A stretch of DNA of 56,143 bases, taken from contig JAURQH010000004.1 of assembly GCA_030836185.1 (NCBI GenBank), positions 1 to 56,143 of the forward strand, read 5' to 3'. Positions within the stretch are counted from its first letter, which is position 1. Every line of letters begins with the position of its first letter. Shown in pieces: positions 7,204 to 15,851 of this stretch. Source of the DNA: Planctomycetota bacterium (GTDB lineage Bacteria > Planctomycetota > Planctomycetia > Planctomycetales > Planctomycetaceae). The translations under genes were made by a program, and so were the position numbers. A model generated the notes under the pieces. That model made no database searches. It was not told where the DNA came from and worked only from the letters and a program-made list of their open reading frames with translations.

Positions 7204-8322
7204 TTACGTCAAAACGTCTTCCGAGAACCAGGCAGCCAAGCCGCCTCCGATGAGAACGGGTATCCAGACGGCAAGGTCGGGAGTGACGATCTTTGCGGAG
7301 GCGAGGAAGTTGGCGAGCTGCTGGATCATGAGCATCCCCACCAATACGCCCGATGCGATGGCCATGCTTGTGATCAGGCTGCGACTTTCCTTGCGTAACA
7401 CAAACGGAATGAGCAGCATGACGGCCACTAAGTTCTGTAAAGGTCGAGCCAGCCGATTGTGCAGAAACAGGATCTGCCGACTGATTGAAGCGTGACTGAG
7501 CGCGGGGCTATTGACACGCTCGATGAGTTCCGGGGTGGTGTCGTAAAGATAGTTCCCCCCTTTGCTGAAAATTTGATGGAATGTCACTTTCGTGGCAATG
7601 AAAATATCTTCGCTCTCTTTCAAACGGAAGACGTTTTTCTTCCCCAGTTCAGTCAGTTTCAGGGTTTCGAGTTTCGGTTCGACCTGCTTAAGAAGCCAAC
7701 CGGAAGGATGCTGATTTGTTTCGGGATAGTAGGTCGCGTTGCGGCTGGCCAGCGTTGTTAATTCATCCACCAGAAAGGGAGCCGTCAGAATGAAACGAGC
7801 ATTTTTAATAGCCCGCTTATCGGCAAACATACTTTCGCCATCAATGTTGATATGTAATTCATAATCCTGAACCGGCTCGATTTGCTTTCCTTCAGACAAT
7901 CCCCCTCCTCGGGAAGTTTGCAACAGCAAAGAGACTTTCGGCAACACGAACTCGGTATTCATGATCATCAACAGGTTGGCAATGACGACTCCCATCAGTA
8001 ACGGTCTGGAGAGACGATAAGTCGGAATGCCGGCTGCCAGAACGGGTTGCAACTCTTTCTGATACAGCACCAAACCCAACACGATGATGACGGTCACAAC
8101 ACTTAGAATTGAACCGACCATGTCGAAAAAACTGCTGGCTCGATAGCCGTACTCCTTGGCCATGCCAATGATGTTCGCAAACGCCGACTGACTCTCATTG
8201 AAATATTCGTCGGCATTTGTAAAGCCATCAATGACGACAAAGAGACCGTAGGTGCTCACAAACATGATGAGGTACGTCGAGATATATCGACGGAGCAGAT
8301 ATCGGTCAAAAGTATTCAGCAC
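7204..8322 (-). CDS. LptF/LptG-family permease
   Basis: The 372-residue membrane protein begins with the typical LptF/LptG N-terminus (FDRYLLRRYISTYL). It has transmembrane helices near residues 15-35, 65-85 and 100-120, a large periplasmic beta-jellyroll-like middle (about 130-270), and further helices at the C-terminus (LQNLVAVMLLIPFVL onwards). LptF and LptG form the membrane core of the ABC machine that pulls lipopolysaccharide out of the inner membrane. Only one such subunit is here, and the partner and LptB must be elsewhere. The gene is divergent from a lipopolysaccharide-kinase-like gene, which fits a role in outer-membrane glycolipid handling. Confidence 0.85.
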   Translation of the reverse strand: MLNTFDRYLLRRYISTYLIMFVSTYGLFVVIDGFTNADEYFNESQSAFANIIGMAKEYGYRASSFFDMVGSILSVVTVIIVLGLVLYQKELQPVLAAGIPTYRLSRPLLMGVVIANLLMIMNTEFVLPKVSLLLQTSRGGGLSEGKQIEPVQDYELHINIDGESMFADKRAIKNARFILTAPFLVDELTTLASRNATYYPETNQHPSGWLLKQVEPKLETLKLTELGKKNVFRLKESEDIFIATKVTFHQIFSKGGNYLYDTTPELIERVNSPALSHASISRQILFLHNRLARPLQNLVAVMLLIPFVLRKESRSLITSMAIASGVLVGMLMIQQLANFLASAKIVTPDLAVWIPVLIGGGLAAWFSEDVLT

Positions 8323-8535
8323 GTCAGACGCTTCCTTGCGAACTGATCCAATGAGATTAGGTCGCGAATTACAGAATAAAACGCGGAAACAGTCAACCCA
8401 GGAACGGCCCTTCTCGGGTTTCGCTCTGGACCTGTTTTCTCTGAAAAACTAGGCTCTCGCCGGGAATACTTCGACATTTCTATGTGATGACTGCAAATCT
8501 TGGTCGACTCAATTGCGAACCGAACAGAAAAACCA

Positions 8536-9417
8536 ATGAATCAGGATCTCAATTCAGATCGTGCCAGCAAAGCTCGCCCACCCTATCTGCGCGCGTTGGG
8601 TTCGTCCGATCCTCCCGAACAAATTCAAATCGATTCAGAAACATTTGAGCGGATTGAAATCTACAAGCACGACTCCTGGGCAGCCACCGCGCTTTACCAA
8701 TCAGAGGCGAGGAAAATTGTTTGTAAGTTTAATCGAAGACAGAGGTTGTTCATTGTTCCGATGTCCTGGTTGGGGCGTCGACTGGCAAAACGAGAAACGC
8801 GGTTTCTCTGTCTCCTCAAAGATGTTTCCAACATCCCCAACCCCGTGGGGCCAGTTTACTCAGAGGGAGTCCTCCTTCAAAATGCTGCCGCACACGATTA
8901 TGTCGAAGGGCGACCTGTGGGAGACCATGAATGTGTCAATGACGAATTCTTTCCCAAACTGGAACAGACACTGGCAACTCTTCATGAACGAGGAATCGCC
9001 TACATCCACTTGCACAAAAGTGAGAACATTTTACTCGGAACAGATGGATTGCCTCACTTAATTGATTTTCAGGCGTCGTATCTGCGTCCTCAAAGTCGTG
9101 TGCTGGCGCGCGTGACACGTAGACTGGAACGAATGCTTCAGGAACTCGACTGTTATCATCTGCAGAAACATCTGACGCTAAAACGCCCCGACATTGCAGG
9201 CTGTACATGGGATGAGTTCAATCATCGCAACGAACGTCCCATGTGGATAAAAGCTCACCGCAAACTGGCGACTCCTTTCCGAAAGTTTCGCCGCAAACTG
9301 TTGGTTTTACTGGGAGTTCGCAAGAATCAAGGATTCGTGGATAGCGAACATTTTCCCGAAGCGGCAGTACGTTTGAGATACCAGAATGCGGATACCAACT
9401 CTCGAAAAGCAGCTTGA
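8536..9417 (+). CDS. LPS/heptose-kinase-like protein, catalytic Asp replaced by His
   Basis: The 293-residue product has a eukaryote-like kinase core of the lipopolysaccharide kinase (Kdo/WaaP, InaA) type. A candidate ATP-binding Lys is K64 (IVCKF). The catalytic loop reads YIHLHKSENILL (156-167), and the metal-binding segment is LIDFQ (175-179). In related proteins the loop is normally xDLHKxEN; here His158 (CAC) stands where the catalytic Asp (GAC/GAT) is expected, a one-base difference. It may be a pseudokinase or a recent loss-of-function allele. ATG at 8536 was preferred to an in-frame TTG at 8500. It is divergent from the LptF/G gene. Confidence 0.65.
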   Translation: MNQDLNSDRASKARPPYLRALGSSDPPEQIQIDSETFERIEIYKHDSWAATALYQSEARKIVCKFNRRQRLFIVPMSWLGRRLAKRETRFLCLLKDVSNIPNPVGPVYSEGVLLQNAAAHDYVEGRPVGDHECVNDEFFPKLEQTLATLHERGIAYIHLHKSENILLGTDGLPHLIDFQASYLRPQSRVLARVTRRLERMLQELDCYHLQKHLTLKRPDIAGCTWDEFNHRNERPMWIKAHRKLATPFRKFRRKLLVLLGVRKNQGFVDSEHFPEAAVRLRYQNADTNSRKAA

Positions 9418-9591
9418 CGCACTTATAAAGTTCGGCAGATTCTGCTGAAAATTTCCAGACCCGGGTTGTGCAACCAAATTGGCGACGTTATGAATTAGGG
9501 CGTCGACCAACAGTGGTTCAAAAGGACTTGGACCGGGGAGACTGTTACGAAATTTCTTTTTGTTCGTTGCAGCAGAATAAGGAGCTCAAGG

Positions 9592-9936
9592 ATGAGCCGT
9601 CTGAAACTCTATTGGCCTGAAAATGATCAGGCTGAATCCACAACCTACCCATCTCGATTTTCTGAAGATGCGTCCGAAAACGACATGGTCATACCGATGC
9701 GGAAGTTCCGCGCGGATCAGGGTCACTCACCGGCAACGGGTAGCTCGATGATGTCAGTTTTGGTGCGAGCACAGGTGATTCGCGAGAATTGTCAATGCCC
9801 GAGCTGCGGACATCCCGTGGTTGAACCCGTTGAATTGAACAATGCGGCTCCCAGTAAAAATGGTCTCCCCATTCCAGGAACGGCCACACTTGTCGGGTTT
9901 CACTGCTGTGGATGCGAGCAGGAATGGTCGGTCTGA
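9592..9936 (+). CDS. Small zinc-ribbon-like hypothetical protein
   Basis: The 114-residue soluble protein has no recognised family. Its C-terminal half holds two CxxC pairs, CPSC near residue 69-72 and CCGC near 105-108, spaced like a zinc ribbon. The N-terminal half is low in structure and rich in charged residues. AAGGAG lies about 10 nt upstream of the ATG, supporting the start. It lies 107 nt upstream of the sulfatase gene on the same strand and may be co-transcribed. A DNA-, RNA- or protein-binding role is possible but not shown. Confidence 0.6.
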   Translation: MSRLKLYWPENDQAESTTYPSRFSEDASENDMVIPMRKFRADQGHSPATGSSMMSVLVRAQVIRENCQCPSCGHPVVEPVELNNAAPSKNGLPIPGTATLVGFHCCGCEQEWSV

Positions 9937-10043
9937 GCGATTTGCTCGACTGATAAAGATTCTCAAGCGAGTACGACTGCATCTCATTGATTCTGCACCT
10001 CCTTTCCCGAATGATGGGGAGAGACGGTACAGCCGATTTATCA

Positions 10044-12209
10044 ATGAGATCACTCATGCACACACGAATTTTGCGCTCCCTGTTTTATCATCAGCGAACG
10101 AGACTTTCGGTTTACTGGCTCCTTCTCTTGGGGGGGCTTGTCTCGCAAACACACGCGATGGAAAATTCGAGCGAGAACAAATCTCAGCCGAACATCATCG
10201 TCATTCTGGCCGATGATCTGGGATACTCAGATCTCGGTTGTTACGGCGGGGAGATTGACACGCCGAACATCGATTCATTGGCGGCGGGTGGTGTCAAATT
10301 TACTCAACTTTATAACTCGGCTCGATGTTGTCCCTCACGGGCCTCGTTGATGACGGGGCTTTATCCGTCTCAAGCGGGGATTGGCGACTTCACCACCAAT
10401 AACCCTCATCCCACTCGTGGTCCCGGGTATCTCGGACGCCTGAATGACCAATGTGTGACCATCGCGGAAGCTCTCAAGCCAGCCGGTTATGGATGTTACT
10501 ACGTCGGCAAATGGCACATGCACACTCAAACCGGTCCCATCAAACGGGGCTTTGATGAATTTTACGGCTACACACAAGATCATTCCCACGATCAATATGA
10601 CAAAGATTATTACATCCGTTTGCCCGAAGGCCGCGAGAAAGAAATCGACCCTCCCGCAGAAGACTATTATGCAACTGATATCTTCAACGAGTACGCCATC
10701 GAGTTCATCAAACAGGGGCAGAAGACCGACAAGCCGTGGTTCCTGTTTTTGGGTCATTCATCGCCTCACTTTCCGGTTCAGGCACCTGCCGAACGAGCGG
10801 ACAAATATTTTGAAACCTACATGCAAGGTTGGGATGTCTTGCGTGAAGAGCGTTATGGCCGCATGAAAAACCTGGGATTGGTTCAGGGCTCGCAATGGAA
10901 TTTGACACCCCGATCATTGGTCCCCGTCGACCGCGATGACATCGCCAACAATTTCTCGGGAGAGCCGAACCCCGCTTGGAAAACGCTCGATCTTGATCGT
11001 CAGCGAGATCTCGCACGACGTATGGCGGTGTTTGCGGCAATGGTGGAAGGTGTCGATGTTGGTGTTGGTCAGATCATCGAACATTTGAAATCGACCAATG
11101 CTTTTGAAAACACCATGATCGTGTTTCTGAGTGATAACGGTGCCTGTTATGAATGGGGGCCGTTCGGTTTTGATGGTCGCTCTCGTGTTGGCACGACAAC
11201 ATTACGAACGGGGGACGACTTGCGGAACACAGGTGGACACGACACGCATCAATCATATGGAAGCGCCTGGGCCAATCTCGGCAACACCCCCTTACGAATG
11301 TATAAGCATTTCACTCATGAAGGTGGTATCAGCACGCCGTTCATTGCTCACTGGCCGAACGGTTTTGAGAGTTCGGAACAATGGGTCCGCCAACCGGCCC
11401 ACGTGATGGATATCATGCCCACGTTGCTCGAAGCTGCAAATGCCAAATATCCTCACAAACTTGGTGGACAAACTCGACCACCACTGGAAGGAACCAGCTT
11501 ACTGCCCGCGATGAAGGGTCAACGCTTGATGGATCGCTCCATCGGCTTTGATCATCAGGGAGCCCGCGCACTCCGCAAAGGAGACTGGAAAATTGTCTGG
11601 TCGAAACGGATGCCTCATGAAATCGAATGGGAACTTTACGACCTTTCGAGCGACCGCTGCGAACTAAACAATCTGGCTGAGAAATATCCTGAGCGTGTTG
11701 AAGTGATGGCGAAAGAATGGGAGCAATGGGCGCGTCGCGTGAACGTCATCTACGAAGGCTCGTCCAAAAAATCGGAGAACACTCAAAAGTCTCCCGCGAT
11801 TGCCAATCGTTCCTTGACGATCTCGGCAGATGTGAAGGCCACAGCTAAGACAGGAGTGATTGTCGCACAAGGTGGCAATCAGCACGGCTATGCCATTCAT
11901 TTGGTCAATGGAAAGCTGGCTTTCGATGTGAGGGTGAACGGAAAAGCGACACGCATTATGTCTCAGCAACAAGTGCCACAAGAGTTTCAGGTGCGTGCCG
12001 AGCTGACAACGGGCGAGATGAAGTTGATTTTGAATAAAGAAGTTGTTGCTCGGGGAACGTCCCCCGGTTTTATTCCCAAGCAACCGCAAGATGGTTTAAG
12101 CGTCGGGCAGGATGATCGGACCGCCGCTGGCGGTTATGCGGCTCCCAATCCCTTGGATGGAATAGTGACGAAAGTGAAAGTTCAAGCGGGTGAAGTGAGC
12201 AGTCCTTGA
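10044..12209 (+). CDS. Secreted sulfatase (formylglycine type) with C-terminal lectin-like domain
   Basis: The 721-residue protein begins with a signal peptide whose hydrophobic core is YWLLLLGGLVS. The sulfatase fold follows: NIIVILADDLGYSDLGCYG (metal site), then C95-C-P-S-R, the C-x-P-S-R motif whose Cys becomes formylglycine, GKWHM, GHSSPH and FLSDNG. It hydrolyses sulfate esters, in planctomycetes typically of algal or host polysaccharides, in the periplasm. The last 130 residues (from about 590) look like a LamG/concanavalin-type beta-sandwich (GNQHGYAIHLVNGKLAF), probably substrate-binding. ATG at 10044 was chosen; one at 10056 is also possible. The maturase is not in this window. Confidence 0.9.
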   Translation: MRSLMHTRILRSLFYHQRTRLSVYWLLLLGGLVSQTHAMENSSENKSQPNIIVILADDLGYSDLGCYGGEIDTPNIDSLAAGGVKFTQLYNSARCCPSRASLMTGLYPSQAGIGDFTTNNPHPTRGPGYLGRLNDQCVTIAEALKPAGYGCYYVGKWHMHTQTGPIKRGFDEFYGYTQDHSHDQYDKDYYIRLPEGREKEIDPPAEDYYATDIFNEYAIEFIKQGQKTDKPWFLFLGHSSPHFPVQAPAERADKYFETYMQGWDVLREERYGRMKNLGLVQGSQWNLTPRSLVPVDRDDIANNFSGEPNPAWKTLDLDRQRDLARRMAVFAAMVEGVDVGVGQIIEHLKSTNAFENTMIVFLSDNGACYEWGPFGFDGRSRVGTTTLRTGDDLRNTGGHDTHQSYGSAWANLGNTPLRMYKHFTHEGGISTPFIAHWPNGFESSEQWVRQPAHVMDIMPTLLEAANAKYPHKLGGQTRPPLEGTSLLPAMKGQRLMDRSIGFDHQGARALRKGDWKIVWSKRMPHEIEWELYDLSSDRCELNNLAEKYPERVEVMAKEWEQWARRVNVIYEGSSKKSENTQKSPAIANRSLTISADVKATAKTGVIVAQGGNQHGYAIHLVNGKLAFDVRVNGKATRIMSQQQVPQEFQVRAELTTGEMKLILNKEVVARGTSPGFIPKQPQDGLSVGQDDRTAAGGYAAPNPLDGIVTKVKVQAGEVSSP

Positions 12210-12267
12210 TTCCGAAGATTCTACAGAGCGGATGGAGTTCGCGCATGCTCGACGTTAAATTCACCCG

Positions 12268-12340
12268 TAGCTGAACTCGCAAGAGTTCGGAACAGTCAAC
12301 GCTCCCCCCACATTCGTCTGAATTCTTGCGAATTCAGCTA
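12268..12340. repeat. Inverted pair of hairpin elements (REP/BIME-like)
   Basis: Two short palindromes lie 29 nt apart. The first has stem GAACTC, loop GCAA, stem GAGTTC (12273-12288). The second has stem CTGAATTC, loop TTGC, stem GAATTCAG (12318-12337). The reverse complement of 12317-12340 matches 12268-12291 at 21 of 24 positions. Two of the three differences are paired stem positions that change together (C-G to T-A), so the structure has been conserved. They lie downstream of the sulfatase stop and could also work as its terminator. The group II intron begins right after the second. Confidence 0.65.
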
Positions 12341-13024
12341 GTGCGCCTGTGAAGGCGATTGAACTGTCGGGTGAAAGTCCTGACCAGGGTCTCGTTATTG
12401 CCCTGTAACCAACAGTAATAACTGCGCTGTCGCGAGGCAGGGTGGGAAGCAATTTGAGGTGAAAGGACAGTCCGTAACGTCAGTGAACTCGATTCAGCCA
12501 AGCCTGTTGGGGAGTCTGTTAGCAATGCTACGAACCTCTGACCTCAACCCACGTCCCAGACGAGACTCAACTCCGAGTGGCGGAAAACTTCCGCAGGGCG
12601 GTGAGGCGGCTTGCACGGTGATTCAAACCGTAACGTGTCAAACCGAGGCAAGCAAAATGGCAATAGGGTGGTTGGAGACGGAATGTTTGGAAGTTCAATC
12701 GAGATAAGCAGGGAGACCTCAGCGCAGCACTGTACGCTGCCTGAGGAGTCAGAGCCTTCATAGTAGTGTGGACTCTGAGGAACCAAACCTCAGACGAGCG
12801 AAGGCTGTTGTTGAGGCGTCATCGGAGGAATCCCGATCGTTTACCGCGTCAAGAACGGTGGCCTAACGACTTCTTTGTGAAAGCGGGTCTGTACAGTTTG
12901 CGAACGGCCCACTTTCGCTTTGCTCAATCCGTCAACTACTGACTGGAGAGCCGTATGCGGGAGAACCGCACGTACGGTTCGGAGGGAGGGGAGTCCGAAA
13001 TCAATCGGACTTCCCTACCCCTAT
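12341..13024 (+). ncRNA. Group II intron ribozyme without reverse-transcriptase ORF
   Basis: The element starts with GTGCG at 12341, the consensus 5' end of group II introns. Domain V is at 12948-12980: GAGCCGTA pairs with TACGGTTC around a CG bulge, with inner stem TGCGG/CCGCA and the catalytic AGC at 12949-12951. Domain VI follows (stem AGTCCG/CGGACT), with a candidate branch-point A at 13017, 7 nt before the predicted 3' splice site after CCCCTAT at 13024. At 684 nt it has room for domains I-III but only about 60 nt between domain III and V, where the maturase/reverse transcriptase gene normally lies. It could splice or move only with a protein supplied in trans. Outer boundaries of domains I-III were not folded base by base. 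Confidence 0.85.
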
Positions 13025-13027
13025 CAT

Positions 13028-13044
13028 GCTCATTAGCAATGAGC
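13028..13044. repeat. Short hairpin next to the intron 3' end
   Basis: A perfect 7-bp stem, GCTCATT and AATGAGC around an AGC loop, starts three bases after the predicted 3' splice site. It may have been part of the original target site. Confidence 0.4.
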
Positions 13045-13235
13045 GATTTCATCATCTGTTATATTCTATCAAGCGCGTTCCACGCCGCTCACGATCATAT
13101 TTTAACCAATTTTGGATGTCACAAACAAAGAATTCCGGCCCTCGCAGGTCTTCCTCCGGTTGTCTCTTCCGGCGTGATCTCAAATGGTGTAGCGTAAGAC
13201 TTACTAATCCAAAGAGGCCGAAAGGGAGTTCCGTC

Positions 13236-14471
13236 ATGGGTCGTGTTGTCGTTCTGTTGCTTTTGTCTATCCAAACCGCGTTGTTGTCTGCCGGTGACTG
13301 GCCGCAAATTCTCGGCCCCCATCGTGATGGCATCGCCGGAGAGTCTTTCACGCTGGCGTGGCCCAAAAAAGGGCCTGTCGAAGTTTGGTCTGCAGAAGTG
13401 GGAACGGGCTTTTCCGGTCCTGCGGTCAGAGATGGAAAGGTCTATCAACTTCATCGTGTTGACGATCAACTCGTCCTGCAATGTTACAACGCAGAGAATG
13501 GCAAGCCGCTCTGGAATGCAAAACACGCTTGTAGCTACCGAGCATCAATCAGCTACGATGATGGGCCGCGTTGTGTCCCGACAGTGACTGAATCTCAAGT
13601 CATCACGTATGGTCCCGGCGGGCAACTCCAAGCCGTTGATCTTAAAACGGGACAACAACAATGGATTGTTGACACTCATGAAAAATACAAAGCCGACGCG
13701 GGATATTTTGGAGCAGGCAGTTCACCGATTGTTGTTGAGGATCGTGTGATCGTGAATGTGGGTGGTGGCCGATCCGATGCGGGGTTGGTGGCTTTCGCGT
13801 TGAAGGATGGCAGCGAGCTTTGGAAAATAAGTTCTGAAGCAGCCAGCTATTCGTCACCCGTCGTGACTCAACTTGGCAAGCAAACCATTGTGTTGGCGGT
13901 GACTCGTATGAAGTGCCAGGCTTTCGATCCTGCGACTGGGAAAACTCTGTTTGAATTTCCGTTCGGCAAACGAGGACCGACGGTTAACGCCGCCAATCCG
14001 GTCGTCATCGAGAATCGACTCTTTCTGACGGCCAGTTATGGTATCGGTGCGGTTTACGGAAAGATGACCACGAACAGTTTTGAACCGGAATGGTCCAGCG
14101 ATCAGGTATTGTCGAGTCAATACACGACATCGGTGGTGAAAGATGGTTTTTTGTACGGCGTGCATGGACGGCAAGATTTGGGACAAGCAGAATTACGATG
14201 TCTCAACCCGCGTACCCAAAAGGTCATCTGGTCGAACCTGTTGCCTGCTTATGGCACATTGATTCTCGCAGACGATAAGCTATTGATTACGATGATTGAC
14301 GGCTCGTTGATCGTGGCCGAAGCGAATCCTCGTGAATACAAACTCCTCAAACAGGCCAAAATCCAACAGGCAACAGAGGGTGGGTTGGCGCTGCCTGCAC
14401 TCTCGAACGGGCATCTTTTCGTACGTGATGCCAAGAATTTGCGCTGCGTGAAAATTGGAAATTTCAATTAA
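13236..14471 (+). CDS. Secreted PQQ-like beta-propeller protein
   Basis: The 411-residue product has a short signal peptide (MGRVVVLLLLSIQTALLSAG) followed by WPQILGPHRDG, the typical start of planctomycete PQQ-like repeat proteins. Repeats with an A-x-D-x-x-T-G-x-x-x-W pattern recur, for example AVDLKTGQQQW and AFALKDGSELW, giving a propeller related to BamB and quinoprotein dehydrogenases. No catalytic site is evident, so it is more likely a binding or scaffold protein in the periplasm. ATG at 13236 is chosen because it gives the signal peptide; the frame extends in-frame to 13026, just after the intron, but that part looks non-coding. GGGAG about 8 nt upstream may be the ribosome-binding site. 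Confidence 0.85.
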   Translation: MGRVVVLLLLSIQTALLSAGDWPQILGPHRDGIAGESFTLAWPKKGPVEVWSAEVGTGFSGPAVRDGKVYQLHRVDDQLVLQCYNAENGKPLWNAKHACSYRASISYDDGPRCVPTVTESQVITYGPGGQLQAVDLKTGQQQWIVDTHEKYKADAGYFGAGSSPIVVEDRVIVNVGGGRSDAGLVAFALKDGSELWKISSEAASYSSPVVTQLGKQTIVLAVTRMKCQAFDPATGKTLFEFPFGKRGPTVNAANPVVIENRLFLTASYGIGAVYGKMTTNSFEPEWSSDQVLSSQYTTSVVKDGFLYGVHGRQDLGQAELRCLNPRTQKVIWSNLLPAYGTLILADDKLLITMIDGSLIVAEANPREYKLLKQAKIQQATEGGLALPALSNGHLFVRDAKNLRCVKIGNFN

Positions 14472-14574
14472 CTGGTCGATTTGCGAGTGGAACTTGTGCC
14501 CTGCGCTGCCAGAATGAGTCTATCCGACGATTCCGTTGGTTTTTCATTTCCCGATTCATTCTGACTGCCGACAT

Positions 14575-15828
14575 ATGCCGGTCTTTCGCATCTTCAAAGA
14601 GGCTCCCCTCAGCATTTGCCTGATCTGGACAGCGTGCATCCTGTTTGTGGGTGTCTGGAGCGATGCGACTCCCGCGAGAAACAGTTTCAATGCGGCTCTT
14701 CATAAGTGGGGCGCCGCCATCGAAACTGTCCGATTGGGATCAGAGTCAGGCGGTAGCCAGCTTGCAGAAATGGAATCGACGATTGGGCCAACTCATGTTT
14801 GGGATGGTGAGTGGTGGAGGCTTCTGGTCGATAACTTTCATCATGTGAATCTCCTTCATCTCCTGCTGAACGGGGTCGGTATGACGATCTTGGGACGTAT
14901 CATCGAACCACGGATGTCACATGCGACTTATTTCAGTTTTATCGCAGGCGCGATTTTGACAGTCGGCGCGATCTCCGCGTTAACGGGTGAATTAGGAATC
15001 GGCCTTTCTGGAGTCTTATACGCGCTGGTCGGAATACTCTTTGTTTGGCGAGATCGTGATGAATCCATCGCCGAACAATTCACCTATCCGATGTTGATTG
15101 GAGCAGGTCTTTGGTTGATGGCTTGCCAAATTTTAACCTATACTGAATTGATGAAAATTGGAAATATTGCCCATTACACCGGTTTCATTTACGGCTGGAT
15201 GTGGGGGCAAGTCTACTTAGAGAAGCAACAAAAGTTGATTTTCCGCTTTCTCTTCGGCGTCGGGCATCTGCTGTTGATACCCGCTTTCTGGTTCGCCATG
15301 AATCCATTCTGGATGGGAGCCTGGCATTATCATTTGGCATTTGAGAAGGGCATTTCCAGCCGTCAGCAACTGGAACATTTGCAAACAGCCTGCTTGCGAG
15401 ACCCGACCTTAAATGATGCTTGGTGGAGGCTTTCTGTCCTCTACGAAAAAAACAACGACCCTCGCTTGGCAATGAGAGTCGCGATGGAAGGTCTCAAACA
15501 CAATCGCGGCTCGCAAAAATTACTCGACCGCACTGTTGACCTCTGGGCGATAGATACTTTGCGGACGGAAGAACCAATCGGGCCAAGTTTTGTCCAACAA
15601 GTCTTTGGAGAGGAAGCCGAGCCTTGGAATGCAAAACTTTCGCAACAGGCAAATCAGGAGATTCAACGCATGTCCTGGAGCCCTGAATCTTTGGTTGAGT
15701 TAATGGGACAATCAGGAAACCCCAATTCGGCGATCAGCCTCGACAGTCTCAAGCCAAAGAAAAGAGACAGCCAACCTTTATTCGATCCTGAGTCACCCAA
15801 TTCTGCACGCGAAGGTGAATTGTTCTGA
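14575..15828 (+). CDS. Rhomboid-family intramembrane serine protease with C-terminal helical region
   Basis: The 417-residue protein has about six transmembrane helices in the first 260 residues. The rhomboid dyad is visible: Ser145 in GLSGVLYAL and His200 in IAHYTGFIYG, with the supporting WWRLLVDNFHHVNLLHLLLN motif upstream. Rhomboids cut transmembrane segments inside the membrane. The C-terminal part (about 265-417) is soluble and TPR-like (LAMRVAMEGLKHN), probably for protein binding. ATG at 14575 (MPVFRIF) is chosen over an in-frame upstream start at 14536. The downstream gene is convergent. The substrate is unknown. Confidence 0.85.
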   Translation: MPVFRIFKEAPLSICLIWTACILFVGVWSDATPARNSFNAALHKWGAAIETVRLGSESGGSQLAEMESTIGPTHVWDGEWWRLLVDNFHHVNLLHLLLNGVGMTILGRIIEPRMSHATYFSFIAGAILTVGAISALTGELGIGLSGVLYALVGILFVWRDRDESIAEQFTYPMLIGAGLWLMACQILTYTELMKIGNIAHYTGFIYGWMWGQVYLEKQQKLIFRFLFGVGHLLLIPAFWFAMNPFWMGAWHYHLAFEKGISSRQQLEHLQTACLRDPTLNDAWWRLSVLYEKNNDPRLAMRVAMEGLKHNRGSQKLLDRTVDLWAIDTLRTEEPIGPSFVQQVFGEEAEPWNAKLSQQANQEIQRMSWSPESLVELMGQSGNPNSAISLDSLKPKKRDSQPLFDPESPNSAREGELF

Positions 15829-15851
15829 TTCGTCCAGTGGCTCTTTGGAAT

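Noticed and set aside
12459-13197. Open frames of about 80 codons inside the group II intron and across domain V
   Set aside because: They lie in conserved ribozyme sequence; none resembles a reverse transcriptase or maturase.
13026-13235. N-terminal extension of the beta-propeller protein starting beside the intron 3' end
   Set aside because: The extension is basic and low in family similarity, while ATG at 13236 gives a signal peptide.
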